From positions 3,999,001 to 4,063,000 of the forward strand of contig NZ_CP053538.1 of assembly GCF_013137895.1 (NCBI RefSeq): DNA of 64,000 nucleotides, in the 5' to 3' direction. Under the pieces are notes generated by a model that had not been told where the DNA came from, ran no database searches, and worked only from the letters and a program-made list of their open reading frames with translations. The stretch is from Hymenobacter taeanensis. Lineage in GTDB: Bacteria; Bacteroidota; Bacteroidia; Cytophagales; Hymenobacteraceae. Of the stretch, positions 9,143 through 17,710 are shown one piece after another. Positions within the stretch are counted from its first letter, which is position 1. Each line of letters starts with the position of its first letter. The translations under genes were made by a program, and so were the position numbers.

Positions 9143-10332
9143 GGGTAGTGGCCGCTTTTGTGTTATGGATGAGCCTGTTGCTGGTGGCGCATACCTACGT
9201 GCTGTTCCCGCTGCTGCTGGCCCGCATGGCCCGCTCCCGCCGCCAGAATCAGCAGGTGTACGCCCCCGATGCTCCCGATTTGCCCGCTGTGGATATTCTG
9301 CTGGCCGTGTATAACGAGGAGCAGGTGATAGAGGAGAAAATCCGCACCACTTTTACCACCACCTATCCGCTCCATAAGCTCACCTTTTACATCGGCTCCG
9401 ATAACTCCCAGGACGGTACCAACGCCCTTGTGCAGCGGCTGGCGCAGGAGTACCCTGGCCTACGGTTCCGTCCATTTAGCCAGCGCACCGGCAAGCCCGG
9501 TGTAATAGAGGCGCTAGGCCAGGAGGCCACCGCCCCGGTTCTGGTGCTCACCGACGCCAACGTTTTTTTCGCGCCCGATACGATCTATCAGCTCGTCAAG
9601 CACTTCTGCAACCCAGTGGTAGGCCAGGTAGGGGGCAACATTATAAACCCCGAGCACCGGCGGGAGGGAATATCGGGTCAGGAAAAGGCCTATCTGGAGC
9701 GGGAGAACTTAATTAAGTTTCAGGAAGGCATAGTGTGGGGTGCCATGATTGGGGCCTTTGGGGGCTGCTTTGCCGTACGCCGCGCCTGCTACCACCCGGC
9801 GCCGGCCTCATTTCTGGTGGATGACTTCTTCATTTCCATGGCGGTGCTGCAAGATGGCTACCAGGCTATCAATGAGCTTGATGCAGTGTGCTACGAGGAC
9901 GTTTCTGACCGGCTACCAGAGGAGTTCCGGCGGAAGGCGCGTATCTCGGCTGGCAACTTCCAGAACCTGCTGGCTTTCCGGCGACTCTTGTGGCCGCCCT
10001 GGCACGGGGTGAGCTTCGCGTTTTGGTCGCATAAGGTGTTGCGCTGGCTCACGCCGCTGCTGCTGGTGCTCATGTTGCTGGCCAATGCTGTGCTGGTGGC
10101 GCTGGGGGCCGGCTGGGTTTACAGGCTCACGCTGCTAGGCCAGGTGGGCGTACCCTTGCTGTTGCTCTTAGATGTGGCCCTGCGCCGAGTGGGCACGCAC
10201 TCCCGGTTGCTCCGCTTCATCACGCACTTTTACAGCATGAACGCCGCCTTGTTTGTGGGGCTTTGGCGCTTTCTGCGCGGTGTGCGCTCCACGGTCTGGG
10301 AGCCTACCCAGCGGTTTCAACAGAGCAAGTAG
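9136..10332 (+). CDS. membrane glycosyltransferase family 2 (GT-A fold)
   Basis: 398 residues. An N-terminal membrane helix (about 5-28) is followed by a GT2 domain: AVYNEEQVIEEKI, GSDNSQDGT, the DxD-like TDANVFF, GGNI and GGCFAVRR, then VDDFFI as the probable catalytic acid region. Three or four hydrophobic helices close the protein. The layout resembles processive polysaccharide synthases and the glycosyltransferases that extend lipid-linked glycans at the inner membrane. It overlaps the upstream family 4 gene and is likely in an operon with it. The product glycan (capsule, exopolysaccharide or O-antigen) cannot be told from two genes. Confidence 0.88.
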   Translation: MLGVVAAFVLWMSLLLVAHTYVLFPLLLARMARSRRQNQQVYAPDAPDLPAVDILLAVYNEEQVIEEKIRTTFTTTYPLHKLTFYIGSDNSQDGTNALVQRLAQEYPGLRFRPFSQRTGKPGVIEALGQEATAPVLVLTDANVFFAPDTIYQLVKHFCNPVVGQVGGNIINPEHRREGISGQEKAYLERENLIKFQEGIVWGAMIGAFGGCFAVRRACYHPAPASFLVDDFFISMAVLQDGYQAINELDAVCYEDVSDRLPEEFRRKARISAGNFQNLLAFRRLLWPPWHGVSFAFWSHKVLRWLTPLLLVLMLLANAVLVALGAGWVYRLTLLGQVGVPLLLLLDVALRRVGTHSRLLRFITHFYSMNAALFVGLWRFLRGVRSTVWEPTQRFQQSK

Positions 10333-10380
10333 GAGCATGAATGCTCATTTGAACAAGAGAGAGTATGAGCTAAAATTGGC

Positions 10381-10500
10381 CGTTATGCTGAGCGCAGCTG
10401 AAGCATCTTTATCTCTGGCTTATCCACTGGCCTAGCTTGTAGCTTGCTAAACGAAGCCTTGGAGACGCTTCGCCAGCAGAAATCAGATGATGCATGTTGG
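10381..10500. repeat. degenerate dispersed intergenic repeat (MLSAAEAS type)
   Basis: The spacer after the glycosyltransferases contains ATGCTGAGCGCAGCTGAAGC (10385-10404) followed by an imperfect pair AACGAAGCC / ACGCTTCGC. From memory, near-identical text (translating as VMLSAAEASL) is scattered between genes in Hymenobacter genomes. Only one copy is visible here, so the assignment rests on recall and not on comparison inside the window. Confidence 0.35.
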
Positions 10501-10531
10501 TCATTTTTAGCCTACAGTCCACGTAGCCTAG

Positions 10532-10539
10532 TACCTTGG
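10532..10539 (+). promoter_or_regulatory. proC promoter -7 box TACCTTGG
   Basis: One mismatch to TAnnTTTG, ending five bases before the proC ATG at 10545. This predicts a leaderless or nearly leaderless transcript. Confidence 0.45.
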
Positions 10540-10544
10540 CGCTC

Positions 10545-11357
10545 ATGGAAAACATACGCATCGCTATTCTGGGCTGCGGCAACATGGGCCTTGCCTTCGC
10601 CAAAGCTTTCCTGCAATACAACCTTATTCGTCGCGAAGACCTGCTGCTCATTGGCAAGGACGATGGCCAGTGTGAGCGCCTGCGCCTAGCACAAGCTGAT
10701 GTGCCAGTAGGCCAGTTAACGGCAGAAACGGGCACTTACGATATCGTGCTAGTAGCCGTGAAACCCCAGGATTTCAGCAAAACTGCCGGTAGCCTGCGCG
10801 CCGTGCTACGGCCTGAGCAAGCCGTTCTCTCTATTATGGGCGGTATTCCCATTGCGCGCCTGCAACGGGAGCTGAATCACCGGCAAGTGCTGCGGGCCAT
10901 GCCCAACACCCCCGTGCTGCTAGGCATGGGCATCACCGGGTTTACGGCCGCGCCCGAGGTAGAGCGCACCCTCATGCACCGCATAGAGAACCTGTTGAAT
11001 GCCACGGGCCGGTCCATCTTTCTGGAAGATGAAAGCATGCTTGATGCCGTGACAGCTGTGAGCGGGAGCGGGCCGGCCTATTTCTACTACATCGTGCAGG
11101 CCATGATGCGGGCCGGGCAGGAGCTGGGCTTCTCTGAGTCAGTGGCCGGGCTGCTGGTGAAGCAAACCATGATTGGCGCCTTTCACCTGCTCAATAACTC
11201 TGACCAAAGCCTCGACCAGCTCATTGCCAACGTAGCCTCTAAGGGCGGCACTACCGAAGCTGCCCTCCGGGAGTTCCGGGCTGGGAGCCTGCAGGAAACA
11301 CTCATTTCCGGCATAAAAGCCGCCCAGCAGCGCGCCACTGAGTTGGCCAGTGAATGA
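10545..11357 (+). CDS. proC: pyrroline-5-carboxylate reductase
   Basis: 270 residues. It reduces 1-pyrroline-5-carboxylate to proline with NAD(P)H, the last step of proline synthesis. The N-terminal dinucleotide fold starts IAILGCGNMGLAFAKAF, followed by LVAVKPQDF and IMGGIP, and the P5CR signature covers MPNTP, TAVSGSGPAYFYY and the C-terminal SKGGTTEAAL. Length matches the family. I use ATG 10545; the TTG nine bases earlier falls inside the -7 box. It is transcribed alone and is followed by a terminator nested in a longer palindrome. Confidence 0.96.
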   Translation: MENIRIAILGCGNMGLAFAKAFLQYNLIRREDLLLIGKDDGQCERLRLAQADVPVGQLTAETGTYDIVLVAVKPQDFSKTAGSLRAVLRPEQAVLSIMGGIPIARLQRELNHRQVLRAMPNTPVLLGMGITGFTAAPEVERTLMHRIENLLNATGRSIFLEDESMLDAVTAVSGSGPAYFYYIVQAMMRAGQELGFSESVAGLLVKQTMIGAFHLLNNSDQSLDQLIANVASKGGTTEAALREFRAGSLQETLISGIKAAQQRATELASE

Positions 11358-11400
11358 GGTAGTGCCTAAGTACCTTAAGCAGCGTGTTATAGCGAGGATA

Positions 11401-11537
11401 CAGCACGAAGCAATCCTCCCTTGCGTAAGATGACACTTCTGCAAAAGGATAAAAGCCCTTACTTCCACAGGGGAGTAAGGGCTTTTGTGTAGGTAAATTA
11501 AGCTTACAGAAGTTGAAGGAAGGATTGCTTCGTGCTG
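11401..11537. repeat. long intergenic palindrome enclosing a terminator
   Basis: The left arm 11401-11422 (starts CAGCACGAAGCAATCCT) pairs with the right arm 11516-11537 with one mismatch in 22. The terminator hairpin at 11451-11486 sits in the loop. The outer arms are not needed for termination, so this is probably a mobile or REP-like repeat that contains, or was inserted around, the proC terminator. Confidence 0.6.
11451..11486 (+). terminator. proC terminator, AAAAGCCCTTAC family
   Basis: Thirteen-base arms AAAAGCCCTTACT / AGTAAGGGCTTTT with a 10-base loop. Nearly the same hairpin occurs at 14213-14255 and 37259-37295. Confidence 0.8.
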
Positions 11538-11703
11538 CTCGCACTGGCCGTGCTGCCAGGCTACTTTACTAAGTCACTCCATCACTAACTCACCGTTTGT
11601 GTAACTTCGCGGCGCCGTTGGTGGTTGTTCCTCCAGCTTCGCGGCCGTATGATCTTATCCGGCGCTCAGCGAAATTATTTCACTCCTAGCTAATCAGCGA
11701 ATC

Positions 11704-12942
11704 ATGCTTGATTCCATCGAAGACGCCATTGCCGACATCCGCGCCGGAAAGGTGGTAGTGGTTGTAGACGACGAAGACCGCGAAAACGAGGGCGACTTTA
11801 TTTGCGCCGCCCGTTGCGCCACACCTGAAGTCATTAATTTTATGGCCACCCACGGCCGGGGCCTCGTGTGTGCTCCGCTCATTGAGCAGCGCTGCGAAGA
11901 GCTGGGCCTGGAGCTGATGGTAGGCCGCAATACCGCCCTGCACGCCACGCCCTTTACCGTAAGCATCGACCTGCTGAAAAACGGTGTAACCACTGGTATT
12001 TCCGCTTCTGACCGCAGCAAGACCATTCTGGCCCTCATTGACCCCGAAACCAAGCCCGAAGAACTGGGTAAGCCTGGCCATATATTCCCGCTGAAAGCGC
12101 GCAAAGAGGGCGTACTGCGCCGGGCTGGTCATACTGAAGCCGCCATTGACCTGGCTCGCCTGGCTGGCTTTGAGCCCGCTGGCGTGCTGGTAGAGATTCT
12201 GCGCGAAGACGGCGAAATGGCCCGCCTGCCCGAGCTGCGCGAGGTGGCCACCAAGTGGGGCCTCAAGCTGATTTCGGTGCAGGACCTGATTAAGTACCGC
12301 CTGAAGCAGGAAAGCCTCATTACCCGCGAAATCTCGGTGAAGCTTCCCACGGAGTTCGGTGACTTCGACCTGATTGCCTACACCCAAACCTCCACCAACG
12401 CCCAGCATCTGGCCCTGGTGAAAGGTGATATTTCGGGCCCCGAGCCCGTACTGGTGCGCGTGCACAGCTCCTGCGTAACCGGCGACATCTTCGGTTCCTG
12501 CCGCTGCGACTGCGGCCCCCAGCTGCACCGCGCCATGCAGCAAATTGAGCGCGAAGGCCGCGGCGTGATTGTGTACATGAACCAGGAAGGCCGCGGGATA
12601 GGCTTACTAAACAAGCTGCGCGCCTATAAGCTGCAGGAGCAGGGCCGCGACACCGTAGAGGCCAACGTAGAACTTGGCTTCGGCATTGATGAGCGCGACT
12701 ACGGCGTGGGGGCTCAAATCCTGCGCGACTTAGGCATCAGCAAGATGCGCCTGCTGTCTAACAACCCCCGCAAGCGCACCGGCCTCATCGGCTACGGCCT
12801 CGAAATTGTGGATTCCGTGGCTATTGAGGTAGAGCCCAATGAGCACAATGAGCGCTACCTCACCACCAAGCGCGACAAGTTAGGCCACACCATCCTGCAC
12901 AAAGACCGTACCCCACACCCTGATACGGAAGCGGCCGTGTAA
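11704..12942 (+). CDS. ribBA: bifunctional DHBP synthase / GTP cyclohydrolase II
   Basis: 412 residues carrying both entry enzymes of riboflavin synthesis. Residues 1-205 are the DHBP synthase (ribulose 5-phosphate to 3,4-dihydroxy-2-butanone 4-phosphate), with the acidic loop [10 protein letters not shown] and the ATHGRG stretch. Residues 210-400 are GTP cyclohydrolase II, with the zinc cluster [15 protein letters not shown] and the catalytic region NQEGRGIGL. Both halves have their active-site residues, unlike some plant-type fusions where one is dead. I looked for an FMN riboswitch in the 160 bases upstream and saw none; TAACTTCG at 11602-11609 may be the -7 box. It is monocistronic here. 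Confidence 0.97.
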   Translation: MLDSIEDAIADIRAGKVVVVVDDEDRENEGDFICAARCATPEVINFMATHGRGLVCAPLIEQRCEELGLELMVGRNTALHATPFTVSIDLLKNGVTTGISASDRSKTILALIDPETKPEELGKPGHIFPLKARKEGVLRRAGHTEAAIDLARLAGFEPAGVLVEILREDGEMARLPELREVATKWGLKLISVQDLIKYRLKQESLITREISVKLPTEFGDFDLIAYTQTSTNAQHLALVKGDISGPEPVLVRVHSSCVTGDIFGSCRCDCGPQLHRAMQQIEREGRGVIVYMNQEGRGIGLLNKLRAYKLQEQGRDTVEANVELGFGIDERDYGVGAQILRDLGISKMRLLSNNPRKRTGLIGYGLEIVDSVAIEVEPNEHNERYLTTKRDKLGHTILHKDRTPHPDTEAAV

Positions 12943-12969
12943 ATCCTTATTTACTGAGTTGCTCTCTAC

Positions 12970-13008
12970 AGCCCCGACCTGGCCTTGCTGCTGAGTCGGG
13001 GCTTTTTG
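12970..13008 (+). terminator. ribBA terminator
   Basis: AGCCCCGAC (12970-12978) pairs with GTCGGGGCT (12995-13003), followed by TTTTTG. Confidence 0.85.
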
Positions 13009-13262
13009 TATGATTTCTTTAAAATAGTATATAGTGACTGGGTTGCCTGTCGAGTAAAAGTCATTCTGATCTGATAGAGGTAGTTTTTAACCCTAACACT
13101 ATTTGCAACTCTAAAACTATAGAACACTCAGATGAGCAATAGCAAGTGCCAACTACTGGCCACTATAAAACGAAGCTTCCTATAGCTTCATTTCTGCTCT
13201 TGTTAGCACCTATAGCCTACATTTCCGGGAACATCCTGGCGCAGGAAGCCGTTGCGGAAATG

Positions 13263-13270
13263 TATCTTTC
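13263..13270 (+). promoter_or_regulatory. promoter -7 box TATCTTTC
   Basis: Seven of eight match to TAnnTTTG; seven bases before the ATG at 13278. It lies inside the longer frame from 13146, which supports the downstream start. Confidence 0.45.
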
Positions 13271-13277
13271 CTTTATC

Positions 13278-14120
13278 ATGAAAGCCTCCCATTACTTCCG
13301 TTTTTCCACCACTGGCCTACCCGGGTTTCGGCTGCTACTACCGGCTTTGCTGTGTTTAGCATTAGAGGCCCAGGCTCAGCGCGGCGGGCAGGGGTTTACT
13401 CAGCAGTTTACCAATGCCACCGTTTTGCTCTCTACCGGTGATACCATTGCTGGCCCTTTGGCGCTGCACCGCTCTGAGGATATTTTGACCATGACCATGT
13501 CGGATAATACGGTGCGTACGCTGCCGGCCGTGAACGTGCAGAGCTTTGCCGTGCAGGGAGAGCGATACAACCGACAGCGCGAGCAGTATTATTACGACGA
13601 CTTTTACGCCATGCGGCAGGGGTACTATTACGGCAACCCCTACTTTAACTCTATGCCGCTACCTCGGCGCCGGGAGCGGCCCGATACGGCGCTGGTGCGC
13701 GTGTTCCGTACTTACCGCTGGAACCGCGACAATGACTACAGCGACTTCAGAACCCCTGGTTTCTTTGAGCAGCTCAGCAGCGGACCCGTTATTCTGCTGC
13801 GGCGGGAGGGACTGGTGCAACGCCCCGTTACGTATAACTCGCCTTATGACTACGGATATGGTTATGGCGCCCCATATGGGATGGGGCGCCCAACCGCCTA
13901 CTACACCGAGGTAAAAGACAGCTTCTTTCTGGGCCTGCCCGACGGTAACGTGCTGCCCTTGCGCAACACGAAAAAGGATTTGCTTTCCTTCTTTCATAGT
14001 TACTCTCGGCAGGTTGAGCAGTACGCAAAAACCAACAAGCTTGACTTCACCGATCCTCGTGAGCTGGCCTACATTGTAAACTATGCCAATTCGCTAAGTG
14101 GTGATAAAGTGAAACAATAA
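13278..14120 (+). CDS. exported protein of unknown function, Tyr-rich middle
   Basis: 280 residues from ATG 13278. The N terminus is a signal peptide (basic start MKASHYFRF, hydrophobic LLLPALLCLALEAQAQ), so the periplasm or outer membrane is expected. Residues 40-95 (FTNATVLLSTGDTIAGPLAL) read as small beta strands. The middle is rich in Tyr, Gly and Asn (YYYDDFYAMRQGYYYGNPYF and a YGYGYGAPYG run). The C-terminal third is charged and helical. I recognise no family. The longer frame from 13146 adds a second hydrophobic stretch but has the promoter inside it. It is convergent with the M14 peptidase gene and shares its terminator. Confidence 0.75.
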   Translation: MKASHYFRFSTTGLPGFRLLLPALLCLALEAQAQRGGQGFTQQFTNATVLLSTGDTIAGPLALHRSEDILTMTMSDNTVRTLPAVNVQSFAVQGERYNRQREQYYYDDFYAMRQGYYYGNPYFNSMPLPRRRERPDTALVRVFRTYRWNRDNDYSDFRTPGFFEQLSSGPVILLRREGLVQRPVTYNSPYDYGYGYGAPYGMGRPTAYYTEVKDSFFLGLPDGNVLPLRNTKKDLLSFFHSYSRQVEQYAKTNKLDFTDPRELAYIVNYANSLSGDKVKQ

Positions 14121-14212
14121 AGTAGAGAGTGGGCAAGCTCCAGGGGCTGCATGTAGCTTCATAAGTCCAGAGCCTAAGCCCCAGCAGTATACTATAGTTA
14201 TTCTCTTCTCAC

Positions 14213-14255
14213 AGCAAAAGCCCTTACCTCCTGCGTGGAAGTAAGGGCTTTTGCT
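14213..14255. terminator. bidirectional terminator, AAAAGCCCTTAC family
   Basis: Arms AGCAAAAGCCCTTAC and GTAAGGGCTTTTGCT with a short loop, between two convergent genes. Second of three near-identical hairpins in the window. Confidence 0.75.
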
Positions 14256-14363
14256 TGGACCAAGGCTCAGAGTTGAATAAGGGTGGCTTAACTAAGTACC
14301 TGGTGAGGAACTCTGTTATTGCCCTCGCGCTGGCACCAGGCTACTTTACCCGTCAATCAGTGC

Positions 14364-16133
14364 CTACTTCACTTTTGCTTGCGGAAGCTTGCCGCCATTC
14401 CACCGAACGATGGGGTAGCGCAGGTGGGCCTTCTCGTAGTTCGGCGACTGCCGGTATACCCAATCAAGCTGAGCGGCTCCACTGGCAGCGAAGGCGGGAT
14501 TTTGCTTCTTGAGGTTCTCTAGTCGCTGCCGCAGGGCGGGGTCTTGGCGGAGCAGGTCGGCGGCTACGTCTTCGAACACGTAGTCGGAGAAGTACTCTTT
14601 CTGCTGTAGTATGCTGTCAAAGAACCCCCAGGCGAAGAAGGAGTCGGTGGCTTGAGGCTCCAGGGTTTCAATCAGGTAGCGTGCGGCCGGCTGGTTGAGC
14701 CATGCTACATAATCTCCTTGCCGGAAAGTGAGGAGCTGCTGCCCTGGGCGTAGCTCTACCTGGTTGTGCAGGTAGTGACCCTCGTAGGGTTTGGTACCGG
14801 TTTTGTAATCCTGAATGTAATATACCTCCGCGGTAATGGTGGTGTCGCGGGTGAGGCGCTGTAGTTGGGTGCCGGCTCGCCGCAGGTGCTCTACCACCTC
14901 ACCCCAGGCCTGCGGAATAAGGTAAGCCGCTGGCCGCGCTACGGTAACGGTGGGCCGGAAGGTGTTATAGTAGTTGATCTGGCGGGAGTAAGGGGCCGTG
15001 CGGTCGTAGTAAAGCCGGGACTTGCCGCTTACTTCGCTGGGCTTCATCCGGCCCTCGTAGCCCAAAAAAGTAACTTGCTCAACGGCAGTGGTATCTAGTT
15101 TCCAGGCCAGCGGAAAGGTGGTTTGAGCGGCCAGCTGGCGGTTGGCTTCGGCACGGGCCTGGCCTAGGGCATCCGCATCATGTGCTACAGCCCTAATCAT
15201 CAGGTCCAGAAAGTCATACTGAGCTTTTACGCGGGGCGTGTAGGCTTTCAGCATGTGTGTTTCGGTGATAAACCCAATGGTATTAAATAACGCCGTATAG
15301 CCGCTGGAGTAGCGGGGCGTTTCCAGAAAGCCCACCAGGCCGCGGGCATCGGGTGTGCGGCCTTCAAAGTCTACGTAGGGCGTCATGGGTTCCTGGCGCT
15401 GGCTCATGCCTTGGTAGAGTTGGGGCAGGAGGCTACCATTCAGGTACTTGCTCAGCGCCGGGTGTAGCTTGCTCTGCTGCGTGGCAATGAGCGTCATCAC
15501 GTACTGATAATCAGCTCCGTCGGAGGTGTGCGTGTCCACGAATACATCGGGCTGCCAGCGGGTGAGCAGCTCCGCAAAGCTGCGGGCGTTCCGCGAGTCC
15601 TGCTTCACGTAGTCGCGGTTCAGATCAAGGTTGCGGGCATTGCCCCGGAAACCGTACTGCTCCGGCCCATTCTGGTTGGCGCGGGTGGTGCTGTTGCGGT
15701 TAAGTGAGCCGCCCACGTTATAAATTGGGATGATAACCAGCGTTACATCCTGCAGCTGCTGGCGCAGCTCCGGCTTCTGCACGTAGTCGCGGGCCAGCAT
15801 CATGGCCGCATCAATACCCTCGGGCTCACCAGGGTGAATACCGTTCTGGATGAGTACGACTCGCCGGTTTTTGCTGCGGGTTTTCGCTGGGTCAAAGGTT
15901 TTATCCAGCGACACAATTACCTCGTGCAACGGCTCTCCGCTGTCCGTAGTGCCTGCTACTTGCAACCTAATCTCCGGGTAGGCCTTGTCAAGCCGCTGAT
16001 AATAGGCAATGCACTCGGCGTAGGTAGTGGTAGTGTTGCCTTTCCCCTTCTCGAAGGGGGTGCGCCAATCAGTTTTGGACGTAGCGTTTGTGGGCGAGGT
16101 AAGCAGGAGGGCAGAAAGCAGAAATGACAGCAT
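14364..16133 (-). CDS. exported M14-family zinc carboxypeptidase
   Basis: 589 residues from ATG 16133. The frame is open to 16250, but MLSFLLSALLLTSPTNATS at 16133 is a clean signal peptide. The M14 catalytic domain follows: first zinc ligands in HPGEPEGIDAAMML, substrate-binding NRDYVKQDSRNAR, third ligand in VDTHTSDGADYQ, and the catalytic Glu in GFITETHML. The C-terminal 250 residues are probably beta-rich accessory modules. It should cleave C-terminal residues from peptides in the periplasm or outside; specificity is not evident. It is followed by no partner gene. Confidence 0.88.
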   Translation of the reverse strand: MLSFLLSALLLTSPTNATSKTDWRTPFEKGKGNTTTTYAECIAYYQRLDKAYPEIRLQVAGTTDSGEPLHEVIVSLDKTFDPAKTRSKNRRVVLIQNGIHPGEPEGIDAAMMLARDYVQKPELRQQLQDVTLVIIPIYNVGGSLNRNSTTRANQNGPEQYGFRGNARNLDLNRDYVKQDSRNARSFAELLTRWQPDVFVDTHTSDGADYQYVMTLIATQQSKLHPALSKYLNGSLLPQLYQGMSQRQEPMTPYVDFEGRTPDARGLVGFLETPRYSSGYTALFNTIGFITETHMLKAYTPRVKAQYDFLDLMIRAVAHDADALGQARAEANRQLAAQTTFPLAWKLDTTAVEQVTFLGYEGRMKPSEVSGKSRLYYDRTAPYSRQINYYNTFRPTVTVARPAAYLIPQAWGEVVEHLRRAGTQLQRLTRDTTITAEVYYIQDYKTGTKPYEGHYLHNQVELRPGQQLLTFRQGDYVAWLNQPAARYLIETLEPQATDSFFAWGFFDSILQQKEYFSDYVFEDVAADLLRQDPALRQRLENLKKQNPAFAASGAAQLDWVYRQSPNYEKAHLRYPIVRWNGGKLPQAKVK

Positions 16134-16248
16134 AAGGGCAACGTTCGGCAAATTTGACCGAAACTGGAAAGAATCCGTCGGTTTCAGTGAGCTGGCCCAG
16201 CAGCTCATAGGCCAGTAAGAGGCCACCTCACGGGTAGTGGTTCCACCC

Positions 16249-16286
16249 AAAAAAAGTAGGCCACCCCAATACGCGGGGTGACCTAC
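16249..16286 (-). terminator. terminator of the DoxX gene
   Basis: GTAGGCCACCCC (16256-16267) pairs with GGGGTGACCTAC (16275-16286) with one mismatch. On the minus strand a run of seven T follows. Confidence 0.8.
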
Positions 16287-16312
16287 ACCAGATCAGTAAA
16301 ACCGTAAAAAAA

Positions 16313-16747
16313 CTAGTATAGCCGGCGGCGCGCCGGGAACAGCACTTGATCCAGGCTATAGCGACCGGGCCCGGCAAACAGTAGGCCCATAAACAAAAAG
16401 GCCGCTTCCAGGGCATGAGAATACACCTGAAACCCATCGCCGGAGCTTACGTGCTGGATGGTAGCCATGAGCATTGTGCCCAGTAACAGGGCGCAAGCCA
16501 GCCTAAAGAACAACCCAATGGCTAGTAGCTGTCCGCCCACGGCTTCGGCAATGGCCGCTAGCAGCCCCCAAAAGGCCGGCGCAAAATCAAGCCCAACCAG
16601 CTTCATGGTGCTCCCTACTTTGGCCCAGGCCTCGGGGCCACCAATAAGCTTAGGGTAGCCATGAATGGTAAACATGACCCCAATACCCACGCGCAGAATC
16701 AAGAGGCCTAGGTCGTGGGTTTTGTAGCGGTTTTCAAACAGGGCCAT
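16313..16747 (-). CDS. DoxX-family membrane protein
   Basis: 144 residues with four predicted membrane helices, the usual DoxX length. The N-terminal LLILRVGIGVMFTIHGYPKL is the family signature, followed by the conserved Gly/Ala-rich helix LAAIAEAVGGQLLAIGL. DoxX proteins are inner-membrane proteins linked to thiol or quinone redox balance in several bacteria; the exact reaction is unsettled. I use ATG 16747; the frame is open six bases further to a TTG. It is a single gene with its own terminator. Confidence 0.85.
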   Translation of the reverse strand: MALFENRYKTHDLGLLILRVGIGVMFTIHGYPKLIGGPEAWAKVGSTMKLVGLDFAPAFWGLLAAIAEAVGGQLLAIGLFFRLACALLLGTMLMATIQHVSSGDGFQVYSHALEAAFLFMGLLFAGPGRYSLDQVLFPARRRLY

Positions 16748-16866
16748 GGGCAAAAGAGCGGGTAGAAGCCGGTTGCTTAGTTATAGAGGGAACAGGTCTC
16801 TGCAGGAAGCGTTGCGTTGCCAAAGTACAAGTTTTGTGGCGTAATACAACTGGCCCACTGGTTAGC

Positions 16867-17577
16867 TTACCGGTAAAGTAATACGCCTGTAATGCGGGCA
16901 GCAGGCGGAATATCGGCGGAGTTCATTTCCTCGGGGTGCTTTTCGGGCAATGACTTGGGGTCAATAACCCAGGCCATTTGCACCTGCCCCGATACCGCCG
17001 CAAACCCCGCTGGTGTGGGGCGCACTTTAGTCAGGCCCAGGTTCTGGCGGGCCGCTCCAAAGGGAGAGCCAACCCCAATACCTTCTGCCGTACGGTACTG
17101 CGGGTCATAGATGCGAATACGGCGCAAGCGGAAACCGCCCACGGAGTCGCCGATGAAGTGCAACACGGTGGCGGGGGCGCTAGGCTGCTGGGCATCCAGC
17201 ATTTCGTAGGCCGGAAGCGGCTGGCCCTTATCAAGGTAGGTTGTGCGGCGCAAAAGTTGGGTGGGCACTACTTTTTTCAGTTTGGCTTCCGTCATGCCGA
17301 GACGCAGACGCCCGGCCCGGCCGGGGCTGATCAGGTGCAATGAGTCGGGAGTGAGGGCCCCGCTCATCGGGGGGGTAGCAGGGGCCATTTGCGCTACGGG
17401 AGCGGCGCCCGGAGAAGTAACCGGAGTACCATCAGCGGGCACAAAGGGTTGTTCGGCGGTGGTAGTGGCGCCAGCGGAGTTGCCGGGCTGCCCATTGCAG
17501 CTGGTTAGCAACAGGAGGGTGCCGGCCACGGGCCACAGGCAGAGTATAGACGTGAACGAATTGAGCATGATGTGCAT
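16867..17577 (-). CDS. predicted lipoprotein of unknown function
   Basis: About 236 residues. The N terminus has a lipoprotein signal peptide ending LLLLTSC, so the mature protein should be anchored by that Cys. A Thr/Ala/Pro-rich linker follows to about residue 80, then a folded region with LISPGRAGRLRLGMTEAKL, reminiscent of the short domain that begins 'aGrirlGmt' in many Bacteroidota envelope proteins. I do not recognise a named family. ATG 17577 or the one three codons later (17568) can be the start. It is divergent from surE. Confidence 0.7.
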   Translation of the reverse strand: MHIMLNSFTSILCLWPVAGTLLLLTSCNGQPGNSAGATTTAEQPFVPADGTPVTSPGAAPVAQMAPATPPMSGALTPDSLHLISPGRAGRLRLGMTEAKLKKVVPTQLLRRTTYLDKGQPLPAYEMLDAQQPSAPATVLHFIGDSVGGFRLRRIRIYDPQYRTAEGIGVGSPFGAARQNLGLTKVRPTPAGFAAVSGQVQMAWVIDPKSLPEKHPEEMNSADIPPAARITGVLLYR

Positions 17578-17710
17578 ACGAGCGGCAGGGGCGGGTTGTT
17601 GGTCCGGAACAGACCCTTCTGGCCGCACAACCGTAGCAGAACCCTAACTACCTCTCCGTGGTGGCCTACGTACCTTTACGCACCTTTCAATTTAAATCAA
17701 CCCATTGCCC

